Source of the DNA: Gemmatimonadota bacterium | GTDB taxonomy: Bacteria; JAAXHH01 | Length of the DNA: 64,000 nt | NCBI GenBank assembly: GCA_009841265.1 | Contig: VXMB01000009.1 | Coordinates: 1,474,216 to 1,538,215 of the forward strand | Direction: 5' to 3' | Shown here: in pieces, positions 35,160-43,362 of the stretch | Position numbering within the stretch: the stretch's first letter is position 1 | Layout of the letters: each line of letters opens with the position of its first letter | The notes under the pieces: generated by a model | The model's database searches: none | What the model saw: the letters and a program-made list of their open reading frames with translations, nothing else | What the model was told of the DNA's origin: nothing | Position numbers and translations under genes: made by a program

Positions 35160-36584
35160 ATGATTACGGAAGAGTCCGGTTTAAACTTCGATCCGAAGTT
35201 CGAGGATCCCGAAAAGCTTAAAGCGTTGTCCCGACGCGGGTTTATGGGCCGGATCGCGGGCGGTCTCGCCGCCGGGACAGCCCTCCTGTCCATGGCCGGA
35301 AAGGCCGGGGCGAAGCCGCCGATGCCCGAAGACCACCTCCCGGAACCCGACGACGTGGCCTACTGGAACTGGGTGGCCGACCAGTACATCATCCGCGATG
35401 GCGTTTCCTTCATGAACACCGGGACGCGTGGACCGTCCCCGGGACCTGTGCACCGGGCGCAGATCGCCGCGCTGGAAGGCGCCAACACGGATTACAAGAG
35501 CTACACAAGCTACGTATACAACAGCGACTTCCGGGCACAGATGCGGGAGAAGATGGCGAAGTACCTCGGCTGCAAGTCGAACGAGGTCGCCTTCACCAAC
35601 AACACGACCGAAGGCATGGTCTTCGGCACCTTCGGCATCGACATGGAACCGGGCGACGAGATCGTGACGACCAATCACGATCATTCCAGCGGCGTGCAGC
35701 CCATCAACCTCCGGGCGGTCCGCCAGGGGACGAAGACCGTCATGATCGACCTGTCGTCCCCCGAGTACCACCCGCCGGACAGTCCCGACGCGCTGCTCAA
35801 GGCCTTCGAAGCCGCCATCACGCCGCGCACGAAGATGCTCAGCTTCTGCCACATCAACTACGGCGACGGGCTCGTCCTCCCCGTAAAGGAAATCTGCGAA
35901 ATGGCCCGGTCGAAGGGCATCATCACGCTGGTCGACGGGGCGCAGCCGCCAGGCATGCTCGACCTCAATATGTACGACCTGGGTTGCGACATGTACGCGG
36001 GACCGTGCCACAAGTGGATGATGGCGTCCATGTACACGGGCTTCTTCTACGTCAAAGAGGACATCCTGGACCAGGTATGGCCGACCCTGTACGCCGGTCC
36101 GGTGAACGGCCTGACCATGTATGGGCAGGAACCCACGGGCTTCGCCAAGATTTACTACGACGAGTACCTGGCGGGCGCCTCCAAGTTCGAGCTGCGAGGT
36201 TCCTCCAACGCCCCGGCCCGCGTCGCCATCGACGCCGCGCTGGATTTCCACAACATGATCGGACCGGCCGCCATCGAAAGCCGTAACCGCTACCAGGCCG
36301 TGCGCGTGGCCAACGCCCTGCGCAATATGGACGGCGTGGACGTATACAGTTCGCCCGATCCCCGCATGAGCGCGGCGCTCGTCTCGTTCAAGGTCAGCGG
36401 CGTGGGTACGCGCGATCTCAACGACATGCTTTGGGACCGCCACCGTATCTATATCCGGAACGTCACGCACGATGAGATCAACTGGGACGCCAACCGGACG
36501 TCGATGCATGTCATGGTGACCGACGCGCAGACCGACCAGTTCATCGGCGCCATCGAGGAGATCGCGAAGGAGAAGCGCCTGTAA
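35160..36584 (+). CDS. Tat-exported class V aminotransferase-fold PLP enzyme (isopenicillin N epimerase-like)
   Basis: PLP enzyme of 474 residues. After a hydrophilic N-terminus there is a twin-arginine signal, SRRGFMGRIAGGLAAGTALLS (about 24-44). The mature part follows the class V aminotransferase/isopenicillin N epimerase pattern: FMNTGTRGPSP, FTNNTTEGM, a cofactor-binding VDGAQPPGML, and the Schiff-base Lys near residue 285 in GPCHKWMM. Start ATG 35160 has a CAGGAG site 7-12 bp upstream. Tat export implies folding with cofactor in the cytoplasm and action in the periplasm, where the substrate is unknown. VOC and MurT-like genes follow on the same strand. Confidence 0.9.
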   Translation: MITEESGLNFDPKFEDPEKLKALSRRGFMGRIAGGLAAGTALLSMAGKAGAKPPMPEDHLPEPDDVAYWNWVADQYIIRDGVSFMNTGTRGPSPGPVHRAQIAALEGANTDYKSYTSYVYNSDFRAQMREKMAKYLGCKSNEVAFTNNTTEGMVFGTFGIDMEPGDEIVTTNHDHSSGVQPINLRAVRQGTKTVMIDLSSPEYHPPDSPDALLKAFEAAITPRTKMLSFCHINYGDGLVLPVKEICEMARSKGIITLVDGAQPPGMLDLNMYDLGCDMYAGPCHKWMMASMYTGFFYVKEDILDQVWPTLYAGPVNGLTMYGQEPTGFAKIYYDEYLAGASKFELRGSSNAPARVAIDAALDFHNMIGPAAIESRNRYQAVRVANALRNMDGVDVYSSPDPRMSAALVSFKVSGVGTRDLNDMLWDRHRIYIRNVTHDEINWDANRTSMHVMVTDAQTDQFIGAIEEIAKEKRL

Positions 36585-36615
36585 TTTTGAACGATCAGCT
36601 CCACAGGGAGGCGTA

Positions 36616-37023
36616 ATGGCCTATCTGCGTCATCTCGCACTGCGGTGCCGGGACGTGTCGATCTCGCAGCGTTTCTACGAGGATGTGATCGGCTTTACTT
36701 TTGTCGGCCGGCGGGGCAACGGCGAAGCCGTCGATCTCAGCGACGGCACCGCCAACATCACGCTGCTGCCCCATGACGATCCATCGCGGCCCACGCTCGA
36801 GGAAGGAGAGGAGTATATCCACTTCGGCGTGCTGGTAGACGATCTCCACGCCGCCTGGCACAGGGTCCGGAACTGGGGTGCCGAAGCGCCGAAAACAGTG
36901 AAGGGCCGGGACGCCATCTCCTCCGATACCCCGCCGGAGATCGCTTTCAAGGCCATCGATCCCGACGGCAACATTGTCGACATCTCCGGTGACCGGGACG
37001 AGTGGCGGGGCGTGAAGATATGA
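36616..37023 (+). CDS. VOC (glyoxalase/dioxygenase) family protein
   Basis: Single vicinal-oxygen-chelate domain protein of 135 residues: LRHLALRCRDVSISQRFYEDVIGF at the start and an IAFKAIDPDGNIVDI strand near the end, with His, Glu and Asp at likely metal positions. The fold supports lyases, dioxygenases and binding proteins, so no reaction can be given. It has an AGGGAGG ribosome-binding site and lies 31 bp after the PLP enzyme gene. Confidence 0.85.
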   Translation: MAYLRHLALRCRDVSISQRFYEDVIGFTFVGRRGNGEAVDLSDGTANITLLPHDDPSRPTLEEGEEYIHFGVLVDDLHAAWHRVRNWGAEAPKTVKGRDAISSDTPPEIAFKAIDPDGNIVDISGDRDEWRGVKI

Positions 37024-37058
37024 TCAAGGGTTGATTCCCCGGATTCGATCAACCTCCT

Positions 37059-38417
37059 ATGCGTATGTTCAGATCGGCCGCCCTTTCCATTGACAAGTCC
37101 GTCGCGAGGGCGGCCGATTTGTTTGATTTCTCCCGTGGACGCATCCCTCCCGGCACCCTCACAGCCGCCCTCTGGCCGGGCCTGGTCCGGTCCCTGGTGC
37201 GCCAGTTCAGTCAAGGCGTGGCCGGGGTTACCGGAACGAACGGCAAGCATACGACCTGCCGGATCCTGGCCGCGATTCTGCAGCAGGCCGATGCCCGGAC
37301 GCTCTACCCCGAAGACATCGCCCCATCCCTCGACGAAGTGGTCTCCACCCTGGTCCGGGCGACCGATCACCGCGGCAGGATCCATGCGGACTACGGCGTG
37401 TTCGGATTCGAGACCGGCACGCTCGATCGGGCGATCAGGGTATGCAATCCCGGCACGCTCGTACTGAACAACCTGTACGACGACGAATCGGCGCAGGGGG
37501 TTGACCGCGCTGCCCTGATCGGGAAATGGTGCGACTGGTTCGGCACCATGACCGCCCGACAGCACATCCTCGTCAATGCCGACGATCCGGTCCTCTGCGG
37601 CGGATTCACGCAGGGCGTGCCGCCCCGGTTGACCTATTACGGTGTGGAGGATGAACGCCTGCACCTTGCGGATGCCGCCAGCCCCGAGGTGCCGTGCCCC
37701 CGGTGCGGCGTTCCCCTGGCCTACCGGATCACCAGCCTGGCCCACCTGGGTGACTATGCCTGCGAAGGTTGCGGTTGGGAAAGGCCGCTGCCCACCGTAT
37801 ACGCGATCGATGTGGATCTGGGACCGGATGAAACGAACTTCCGGCTCATCACGCCGCGGGGCCCCCTGGACGTGCGCCTCCGCCTGTCCGGGCTGCACAA
37901 CGTATACAACGCCGCGGCGGCCGCGGCGGCCGCGTTATCTCTCGGCCTGAGTCCCGTGACGATACGCAAAGGCCTCGAATCCGTGAGGTCCACCGGAGGA
38001 CGGGACGAACGGGTGGTGATTCATGACCGGGAAGCCCGCCTGATGACGATCAAGAACAGGACCTCGTTCCTTGAAGCGCTCAGGACCTGCCAGCTGGACC
38101 GACATCGGGGCCACTTCCTGTTCCTGCTGGACGAGGCCGTTCGGGGCGGACGCAACGCTCCGTGGATCGTGGACGAAGACCTGGAAGGCATGGTGAACTT
38201 CTCGAGGTCCGTGCACGTGGCCGGCGCGGGCGGCGCACACCTGGCCCTGATGGACGAGCAGATAGACGCGGAGGACATGGCTTCGGCCGTGGACGTCAGC
38301 GACGTGTTTCACGACATCATGCGGCGGCTCACCCCGGGCGACCGCCTGTGGGTCCTCGCGACCGAAGGCGCCATGTACGCGGTCAGACGGGAACTGAGGG
38401 ACATGGGGATCATCTGA
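37059..38417 (+). CDS. MurT-like Mur ligase (middle domain, zinc ribbon, DUF1727) without an adjacent gatD
   Basis: Protein of 452 residues with the MurT plan: ATP-binding GTNGKHTT (59-66; the Walker position usually Thr is His), a Mur ligase middle domain, a four-Cys zinc ribbon (CPRC near 212-215, CEGC near 234-237) inserted as in MurT, and a C-terminal DUF1727-like domain. MurT pairs with the GatD glutaminase to amidate lipid II in Firmicutes and Actinobacteria; no gatD is here. The GatD-contacting region normally reading DGRDxSWLWD is GGRNAPWIVD, so the catalytic Asp may be Asn (alignment by eye). A run of alanines (about 288-296) comes from repeated GCGGCC. Third gene after the Tat enzyme. 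Confidence 0.8.
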   Translation: MRMFRSAALSIDKSVARAADLFDFSRGRIPPGTLTAALWPGLVRSLVRQFSQGVAGVTGTNGKHTTCRILAAILQQADARTLYPEDIAPSLDEVVSTLVRATDHRGRIHADYGVFGFETGTLDRAIRVCNPGTLVLNNLYDDESAQGVDRAALIGKWCDWFGTMTARQHILVNADDPVLCGGFTQGVPPRLTYYGVEDERLHLADAASPEVPCPRCGVPLAYRITSLAHLGDYACEGCGWERPLPTVYAIDVDLGPDETNFRLITPRGPLDVRLRLSGLHNVYNAAAAAAAALSLGLSPVTIRKGLESVRSTGGRDERVVIHDREARLMTIKNRTSFLEALRTCQLDRHRGHFLFLLDEAVRGGRNAPWIVDEDLEGMVNFSRSVHVAGAGGAHLALMDEQIDAEDMASAVDVSDVFHDIMRRLTPGDRLWVLATEGAMYAVRRELRDMGII

Positions 38418-38462
38418 GCGCGACCGCAAGTGCTGGGTCGGCCGCAAGCGCGAGCGCGACCG

Positions 38463-39236
38463 TCAGTTCCAGGGCGGCCGGTCGCACCCTTTGAACGGGT
38501 AGTGATCGCCGGACCTGAACTGGGGGAGCGGAGGATAGTTATTGATTCCGTCCACGGCCTTACCCCGGCACAGGTAAGCGGGGAAGTTCTCGCGCTTGAT
38601 GCGCGTGGTCGTGGGTATATACCGGAGGGTCAGTCCGCACCGGCGCCGGTCGGACAGGTTGGCCTTCGAACCGTGTATCAGGTAGGGATCGTGCAGGGAT
38701 ACGCCGCCCGCCGGCACGACGACATCGACCGCCTCGGATTCATCCACGTTCACATCCAGTTCCGAACTCAATACGTTATCCCCTTCGGTTCTACGGTGCC
38801 GGTACAGATTCTGGCCCCTGTGGCTGCCGGGTATGACCCGCATGCAGCCGTTCTCCGGGGTCGAGTCGTCCACGGCCAGCCAGATGGTAATGACTTCCAT
38901 GGGCTCCAGCGGCCAGTAATTCCCGTCCTGGTGCCACAGCACCGGCTGCCCGTCCCCGGGCGGCTTGCTGATGTAATGGGCCGCGAAGAGCGCGATGTCG
39001 GGTCCCAGAAAGGGTTCGATGACGTCGATGAGCCGGGAATCGGTGCAGAGGCGAATCCAGAACGGATCGTCCACGATGAGGTGGTGATGGTACTGCTCCG
39101 GCCGGACGTCGGGGTACTTCTCTCCCATCCACTCGACATGGCCCTGGGCCTCGGCGGTCAGGCCGCCGTCGATGACCCTGGGCAGGACGACGTAACCGTC
39201 TTCTTCATACCGGCTTACGATATCGGCACCGTTCAA
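38463..39236 (-). CDS. Phytanoyl-CoA dioxygenase (PhyH) family protein
   Basis: Non-heme Fe(II)/2-oxoglutarate oxygenase family protein of 257 residues. The facial triad is visible: H-x-D in WHQDGNYWPL and a late His in LIHGSKAN, followed by an Arg in a RCGLTLRYIP stretch that binds 2-oxoglutarate. Substrate unknown. The start is TTG 39236 with GGAAGGTG upstream; no ATG is suitable. It has its own upstream promoter candidate and inverted repeat (39273-39312). Two paralogues lie at 59535-61165. Confidence 0.9.
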   Translation of the reverse strand: MNGADIVSRYEEDGYVVLPRVIDGGLTAEAQGHVEWMGEKYPDVRPEQYHHHLIVDDPFWIRLCTDSRLIDVIEPFLGPDIALFAAHYISKPPGDGQPVLWHQDGNYWPLEPMEVITIWLAVDDSTPENGCMRVIPGSHRGQNLYRHRRTEGDNVLSSELDVNVDESEAVDVVVPAGGVSLHDPYLIHGSKANLSDRRRCGLTLRYIPTTTRIKRENFPAYLCRGKAVDGINNYPPLPQFRSGDHYPFKGCDRPPWN

Positions 39237-39272
39237 CCCACACCTTCCCGCTGTTCGTGTTCGATCTGATAT

Positions 39273-39306
39273 CTGTCCTACTATAATTATCCAGTAATTA
39301 GGACAG
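39273..39306. promoter_or_regulatory. Operator-like inverted repeat upstream of the PhyH gene
   Basis: CTGTCCTA (39273-39280) and TAGGACAG (39299-39306) form perfect 8-bp arms 18 bp apart, about 2.5 helical turns centre to centre. The interval covers the -10 element of the candidate PhyH promoter, a position expected of a repressor site. Confidence 0.55.
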
Positions 39307-39312
39307 CGTCAA
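39284..39312 (-). promoter_or_regulatory. Candidate promoter of the PhyH gene
   Basis: On the minus strand TTGACG (39312-39307) is followed after 17 bp by TAATTA (39289-39284), or after 15 bp by GATAAT. Directly upstream of the TTG-started PhyH gene. Confidence 0.45.
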
Positions 39313-39366
39313 CCGGTCTTCCCCCGGGCACCGGTTTTAAGGTTTCCGTCGCCGATCTGAAGGGAT

Positions 39367-39493
39367 CAAAACACAAGCCCCCAGCCGAAACCGGGGGCCT
39401 GTATATAAAATAAAAAAGGCGGAGAACGGGAAACCGGCCAACAAATGCCGACTCGAAGCACGATGTCAACCGCGAGTCGTCTCCCGGTCCCTC
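39367..39493 (-). ncRNA. Candidate small RNA with its own promoter and terminator
   Basis: On the minus strand TTGACG (39528-39523), a 17-bp spacer and TATATA (39505-39500) would start a transcript near 39493. A hairpin GCCCCC...GGGGGC (39398-39377, 10-nt loop) followed by TTGTGTTTTG would end it near 39367, giving about 127 nt. No credible reading frame lies inside. The terminator is imperfect (T-tract interrupted by G), and the unit could instead be an attenuating leader of the PhyH gene. No known RNA family recognised. Confidence 0.4.
39377..39398 (-). terminator. GC-rich hairpin with downstream T-rich tract
   Basis: Six G-C pairs, 10-nt loop, then TTGTGTTTTG on the minus strand. On the plus strand the hairpin is followed by A-rich sequence, so it can only terminate leftward transcription. 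Confidence 0.5.
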
Positions 39494-39499
39494 ACTGAA

Positions 39500-39528
39500 T
39501 ATATACATCTTCGCCGGCGCGGCGTCAA
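39500..39528 (-). promoter_or_regulatory. Candidate leftward promoter of the small RNA
   Basis: TTGACG-17-TATATA on the minus strand, inside the 498-bp gap between the PhyH and korA-type genes. Confidence 0.5.
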
Positions 39529-39612
39529 GCGCAAATACCAGGCCGGAAAGCCGGACTTTAATCTCCCGCGAAAACCGAGCGGGCCGTCTTCGTCCACAAA
39601 AGAACAGAATGG

Positions 39613-39641
39613 TTGACACCCCTCCGGGGACTGTGTATTTT
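39613..39641 (+). promoter_or_regulatory. Sigma-70 promoter of the 2-oxoacid:ferredoxin oxidoreductase operon
   Basis: Consensus TTGACA (39613-39618), 17-bp spacer, TATTTT (39636-39641); leader of about 88 nt to ATG 39735. Confidence 0.75.
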
Positions 39642-39734
39642 GTTGGTTCCCACTATGCTGTGTACTACCTTGACAGAAACGCGTACGCACGTCGGCAGAT
39701 CAGCTTGTCCGTGATGTACAGACAGGAGAATCCG

Positions 39735-41585
39735 ATGAGTTCTGACCAATTCGACTTTGCCATTGCCATAGGCGGCGCCGCGGGCCAGGGTATCGCCACA
39801 CCGGGCAACGTGCTCGCCCGGATTTTCATTCGCCGCGGACTGCATCTCAACGCCTACAATGCCTACCAGTCGATCATCCGGGGCGGTCATATTTTCCTCA
39901 CGATGAGGATCAGCGATCATCCGGTCCACAACCACGGCGATAAGCTCGACCTGCTGGTCTGCCTGAACCAGGATACGATGGACCGGCACCTGGGCCTCAT
40001 GGGACCCGGCACGCGGGTCCTCTACAACAGCGACACGATCACGCCCGGTACCCCGGAGGACGGCGTGCACCTCTGCCCGCTGCCCATCAACGAACTGACC
40101 GACAACAACCGCAACAAGCTCGTGCAGAACACCGTTGCGCTCGGGACGATCCTCTACCTGCTCGACGTGGACTTCCAGATCCTGGAAGACATCATCACCA
40201 TGCAGTTTCAGCGCAAGGGGCAGGAAGTGGTCGACGAGAACGTGGGCGTGGCTCGCGCGGGATACGACTACGCAGCTGCGCACTTCGAACCCTTCACGCA
40301 GTCCCTGCCCTCCGGCGGCAAGCCGCTTGCCGTATGGACGGGCAACGACGCGCTGGCCATGGGCGGCGCGTCCGCCGGGGTCAAGTTCTACTGCGCCTAT
40401 CCCATGAGTCCCTCCACGGGCGTCCTCCACTGGATGGCGCAGAACGCGCGGGAACTGGGCATCATGGTGCGCCAGGTCGAAGACGAGATCGGCGTGGCCA
40501 ACATGGCCATTGGCGCGGCCCACGTGGGCTGCAGGTCCATGTGCGCCACATCGGGCGGCGGTTTCGCCCTGATGACCGAAGCCGTGGGCAGCGCGGCCAT
40601 GATGGAAATCCCGGTCGTCTTTATCGACGTGCAGCGCGCCGGCCCATCCACGGGCGTGCCGACCAAGACGGAGCAGGGCGATCTCTGGCAGATCCTCGGC
40701 GCGAGCCAGGGCGATTTCGAGCGGTTCATCGTGGCGCCGACCGATGCGCTGGACGCCTTCAATACCGTACCCGAACTGTTCAACCTGGTGGATCAGTTCC
40801 AGTGCCCGGGCATCGTGATATCCGATCTGCTGATCTCCGAAGGCACCTTCAGCGTCGACCCGGACGCCATCGACATGCAACCCGGAATAGACCGGGGCGA
40901 CCTGATTACGGAGTCCGGAAACGGCGCGAGCGACATCCCGACGGGTTCGCAGCTCTCCAACGGGCACGGCCTCATCGGTGCACCGAGCAACGGTTACCTG
41001 CGGTACGAGAACACGGAAAGCGGGATATCTCCCCGCGCGCTGCCGGGGGTGGAGGGATACGCCCACGTGGTGGCCACCGACGAACACGATGAAGACGGCG
41101 TCCTGGTCAGCGACGAGTTCACCAATCCCCACAAGCGGCGCAAGATGGTGGAAAAGCGGGCCCGCAAGTTCAAGAACGTCGCGGAGCGCATCGACCCGCC
41201 GGCGCTCTCGGGTTCGAGCGCCGAAGATGCCGAGATCACGCTCATTGGCTGGGGATCGACCCTCGGCGTGATCAGGGAGGCGGTGGAGATACTGAACCGC
41301 GAGGGCGTCGCCGTGAACCACCTGCCGATCAAGTGGATCGTCCCCCTGCACGTGGACGCCATCCAGGAGGTTTTCGACAAGGCGAAAAAGACCGTGATCG
41401 TGGAAAACAATCATTCCGGCCAGTTCCATCGGTACCTGCGCAGCGAGACCGGGCTTTCGGCCGACGGCCACATCCGGAAGTACGACGGCGAGCCGTTCAT
41501 GCCCCATCATATCGTGGACGGCGTCCGGGAGCTGCTGGCCGGAACGACGGACATCTTCGTGCCCTATCAAGAAGTCATCGTCTAA
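39735..41585 (+). CDS. korA: 2-oxoacid:ferredoxin oxidoreductase, fused gamma-alpha subunit (KorA type)
   Basis: Subunit of 616 residues. Residues 1-190 form the gamma domain (AIAIGGAAGQGIATPGNVLA, AYQSIIRGGHIF), and from about 200 the alpha pyrimidine-binding domain begins (GNDALAMGGASAGVKFYCAYPMSPST, VRQVEDEIGVANMAIGAA, TSGGGFALMTEA); a C-terminal domain II ends near TTDIFVPYQEV. Together with the beta subunit it oxidatively decarboxylates a 2-oxoacid, most likely 2-oxoglutarate, passing electrons to ferredoxin, or runs in reverse. Start ATG 39735 has CAGGAGAA upstream; TTG or GTG starts further up would add a non-conserved tail. Beta subunit follows after 12 bp. Confidence 0.93.
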   Translation: MSSDQFDFAIAIGGAAGQGIATPGNVLARIFIRRGLHLNAYNAYQSIIRGGHIFLTMRISDHPVHNHGDKLDLLVCLNQDTMDRHLGLMGPGTRVLYNSDTITPGTPEDGVHLCPLPINELTDNNRNKLVQNTVALGTILYLLDVDFQILEDIITMQFQRKGQEVVDENVGVARAGYDYAAAHFEPFTQSLPSGGKPLAVWTGNDALAMGGASAGVKFYCAYPMSPSTGVLHWMAQNARELGIMVRQVEDEIGVANMAIGAAHVGCRSMCATSGGGFALMTEAVGSAAMMEIPVVFIDVQRAGPSTGVPTKTEQGDLWQILGASQGDFERFIVAPTDALDAFNTVPELFNLVDQFQCPGIVISDLLISEGTFSVDPDAIDMQPGIDRGDLITESGNGASDIPTGSQLSNGHGLIGAPSNGYLRYENTESGISPRALPGVEGYAHVVATDEHDEDGVLVSDEFTNPHKRRKMVEKRARKFKNVAERIDPPALSGSSAEDAEITLIGWGSTLGVIREAVEILNREGVAVNHLPIKWIVPLHVDAIQEVFDKAKKTVIVENNHSGQFHRYLRSETGLSADGHIRKYDGEPFMPHHIVDGVRELLAGTTDIFVPYQEVIV

Positions 41586-41597
41586 GGAGTCTTCAAC

Positions 41598-42518
41598 ATG
41601 TCAGTGGAAACTTTACCACGCGAGGAAGTGGAAGCGAAACCGGTAGCGCCGTTGAAAGCGAAGGACTTCAAGGGCAAGGTGGATCCGGACTGGTGTCCCG
41701 GATGCGGCGATTTCGGCGTGCTGAGCAGCCTGCAGCGGGCCTGCGTGAACCTGGGTTTGCGGCCCCATGAGATCCTCACGATCAGCGGGATCGGCTGTTC
41801 CTCGAATTTCCCGGGGTTCTTCAACTCCTACGGCATGCATACGCTGCACGGACGTGCCCTGGCCGTGGCCACGGGCGCGCAGATGGCGAACCACGAACTC
41901 ACCGTGTTCGTCACGGGGGGAGACGGCGACGGCTACGGGATCGGTGGGAACCATTTCACCCACACGGCGAGGCGGAACGTCGACCTGACCTATATCGTCA
42001 TGGACAACCAGATCTATGGTTTGACCACGGGACAGGTATCCCCTACCAGCAGCATCGACATGCGGACCAAGAGCACACCCTTCGGCAGCGTGGAAGCGCC
42101 GGTGAACCCCATCACGGCGGCGATCATGAACGGCGCGACCTTCGTGGCCCGGGCTTTCAGCGGCGACGCCCGCCACCTGACCGGGCTCATCGAACAGGCC
42201 ATCCAGCACCGCGGCTTTGCGCTGATCGACGTATTCAGCCCTTGCGTCACGTTCAACAAGGACAACGACTACCCCTTCTTCAAGCAGCGCGTCAAGAAGC
42301 TGGAGGACGAAGGACACGATCCCGGAGACTGGAAGACGGCCTGCGAGAAGGCGATGATCTGGGGAGACGAGATCTACACCGGGCTGTTCTTTCAGAAGAA
42401 GGGCGCGCCTACGCTGGGTGACCAGGAGCCGGTGCTGGACGAAGGCGGCGCGATCGCGCGGCGCGACCTGGGGATCAGCCAGGAGCAGTCCGACCGGATC
42501 ATCAAGCGCATGATGTAG
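41598..42518 (+). CDS. korB: 2-oxoacid:ferredoxin oxidoreductase, beta subunit (KorB type)
   Basis: TPP-binding subunit of 306 residues. WCPGCGDFGVLSSLQ near the N-terminus supplies two of the Fe-S cysteines, GIGCSSNFPGF a third, and the TPP/Mg motif is GGDGDGYGIGGNHF with DNQIYGLTTGQ downstream; CVTFNKDNDY holds the fourth Cys. The set matches two-subunit 2-oxoglutarate ferredoxin oxidoreductases of aerobic or microaerobic bacteria. It is cotranscribed with the gamma-alpha gene; no separate ferredoxin-like delta gene is present. Confidence 0.95.
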   Translation: MSVETLPREEVEAKPVAPLKAKDFKGKVDPDWCPGCGDFGVLSSLQRACVNLGLRPHEILTISGIGCSSNFPGFFNSYGMHTLHGRALAVATGAQMANHELTVFVTGGDGDGYGIGGNHFTHTARRNVDLTYIVMDNQIYGLTTGQVSPTSSIDMRTKSTPFGSVEAPVNPITAAIMNGATFVARAFSGDARHLTGLIEQAIQHRGFALIDVFSPCVTFNKDNDYPFFKQRVKKLEDEGHDPGDWKTACEKAMIWGDEIYTGLFFQKKGAPTLGDQEPVLDEGGAIARRDLGISQEQSDRIIKRMM

Positions 42519-42575
42519 CGGGATAAGACGTTGACGCACCGGGTTGAAGCCGCGGTAACCGGTTGATGCCGCGAT

Positions 42576-43235
42576 TCAGATGAAGGGGATCTCCTGCAGT
42601 TCCCGGTGCGCGGCGCGGTAGAGGGGAACCGTCGGGGCGTGCTCTGACGGGCGTTCCCCGCCGGTGACTTCGATCATGTCCAGTGACAGGACCTTGTCGC
42701 TGAAACTCCCCGATTCCAGCTTTTCACCCAGCCCCTGTTCATATACGCACTGCAGTTCCGCCATAGTGAATTCACCGGGAAGCAGTAGCAGCGCGATATT
42801 CGTGTAATTCAGTTTGGCCGCGATCCTGTCCGTGCAAACCTTCAGAATCTCATTGTGATCGTACGCCAGCGGCGGGGTGTCATTGACGTAGAACCATTCC
42901 CCCGTGCGGTACTTGTCCACCGGTTCAAAGGGCTCGCCCGGGCGGTCGGGAAACCCCATGTAGGCTGTCGAGATCGTTCGTCTCTTGGGATCCCGGTCTA
43001 TGGCGGAGAAAGTGTAGACCTGCTCGAAGTAGGCGCTTGACCGGCCCGTTGCCTCGCGATAGGCGCGCCGTACCGCCGCCTCCAGGTCTTCCGTTTCGAG
43101 CACCAGGGTCCCGGGCAGCGAATAGCGGCCCACGAAGGGTTCGATTTTCAACTCGACCAGGTAGACGAGCAACTTGCCGTCGAGAAATCGAAAAATGCCC
43201 AGGTCCGTAGCCGCGTATGGTTTGGTCGGAATCAT
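42576..43235 (-). CDS. NrtR-like Nudix-derived transcriptional regulator
   Basis: Protein of 219 residues: an N-terminal Nudix fold (1-145) and a C-terminal winged-helix-like domain (about 150-215, LLPGEFTMAELQCVYEQ...FSDKVLS...PLYRAA) as in NrtR/AraR regulators, which sense ADP-ribose or sugars and repress NAD or pentose genes. The Nudix box is degenerate: REUxEExG is RAYREATG, with two catalytic Glu positions now Ala, as expected for a sensor rather than a hydrolase. Start ATG 43235 is inferred from where the fold begins, although the frame is open 93 codons further up. Target genes unknown; the divergent TSUP transporter is a candidate. Confidence 0.85.
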   Translation of the reverse strand: MIPTKPYAATDLGIFRFLDGKLLVYLVELKIEPFVGRYSLPGTLVLETEDLEAAVRRAYREATGRSSAYFEQVYTFSAIDRDPKRRTISTAYMGFPDRPGEPFEPVDKYRTGEWFYVNDTPPLAYDHNEILKVCTDRIAAKLNYTNIALLLLPGEFTMAELQCVYEQGLGEKLESGSFSDKVLSLDMIEVTGGERPSEHAPTVPLYRAAHRELQEIPFI

Positions 43236-43290
43236 CGCATGGTCATGTTTGCATCGTTTGGAAGGGTGTGGCAAGAGAAAAATGGGTGGA

Positions 43291-43322
43291 AGCGCAGGTA
43301 GTCGGGAGCGCAGGTAGTCAGG
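43291..43322. repeat. 16-bp tandem duplication, 2 copies
   Basis: AGCGCAGGTAGTCGGG at 43291-43306 is followed by a one-mismatch copy at 43307-43322. It lies in the gap between the NrtR-like gene and the divergent transporter, a position where regulator sites would be expected. Confidence 0.8.
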
Positions 43323-43362
43323 AGCGGTTTGCGCCTGCGCGAAGGGAGCCGTTACACCTTCT

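Noticed and set aside
39670..39675. Second TTGACA before korA
   Set aside because: Sequence 17 bp downstream is GC-rich without a -10; the upstream TTGACA-17-TATTTT is far better.
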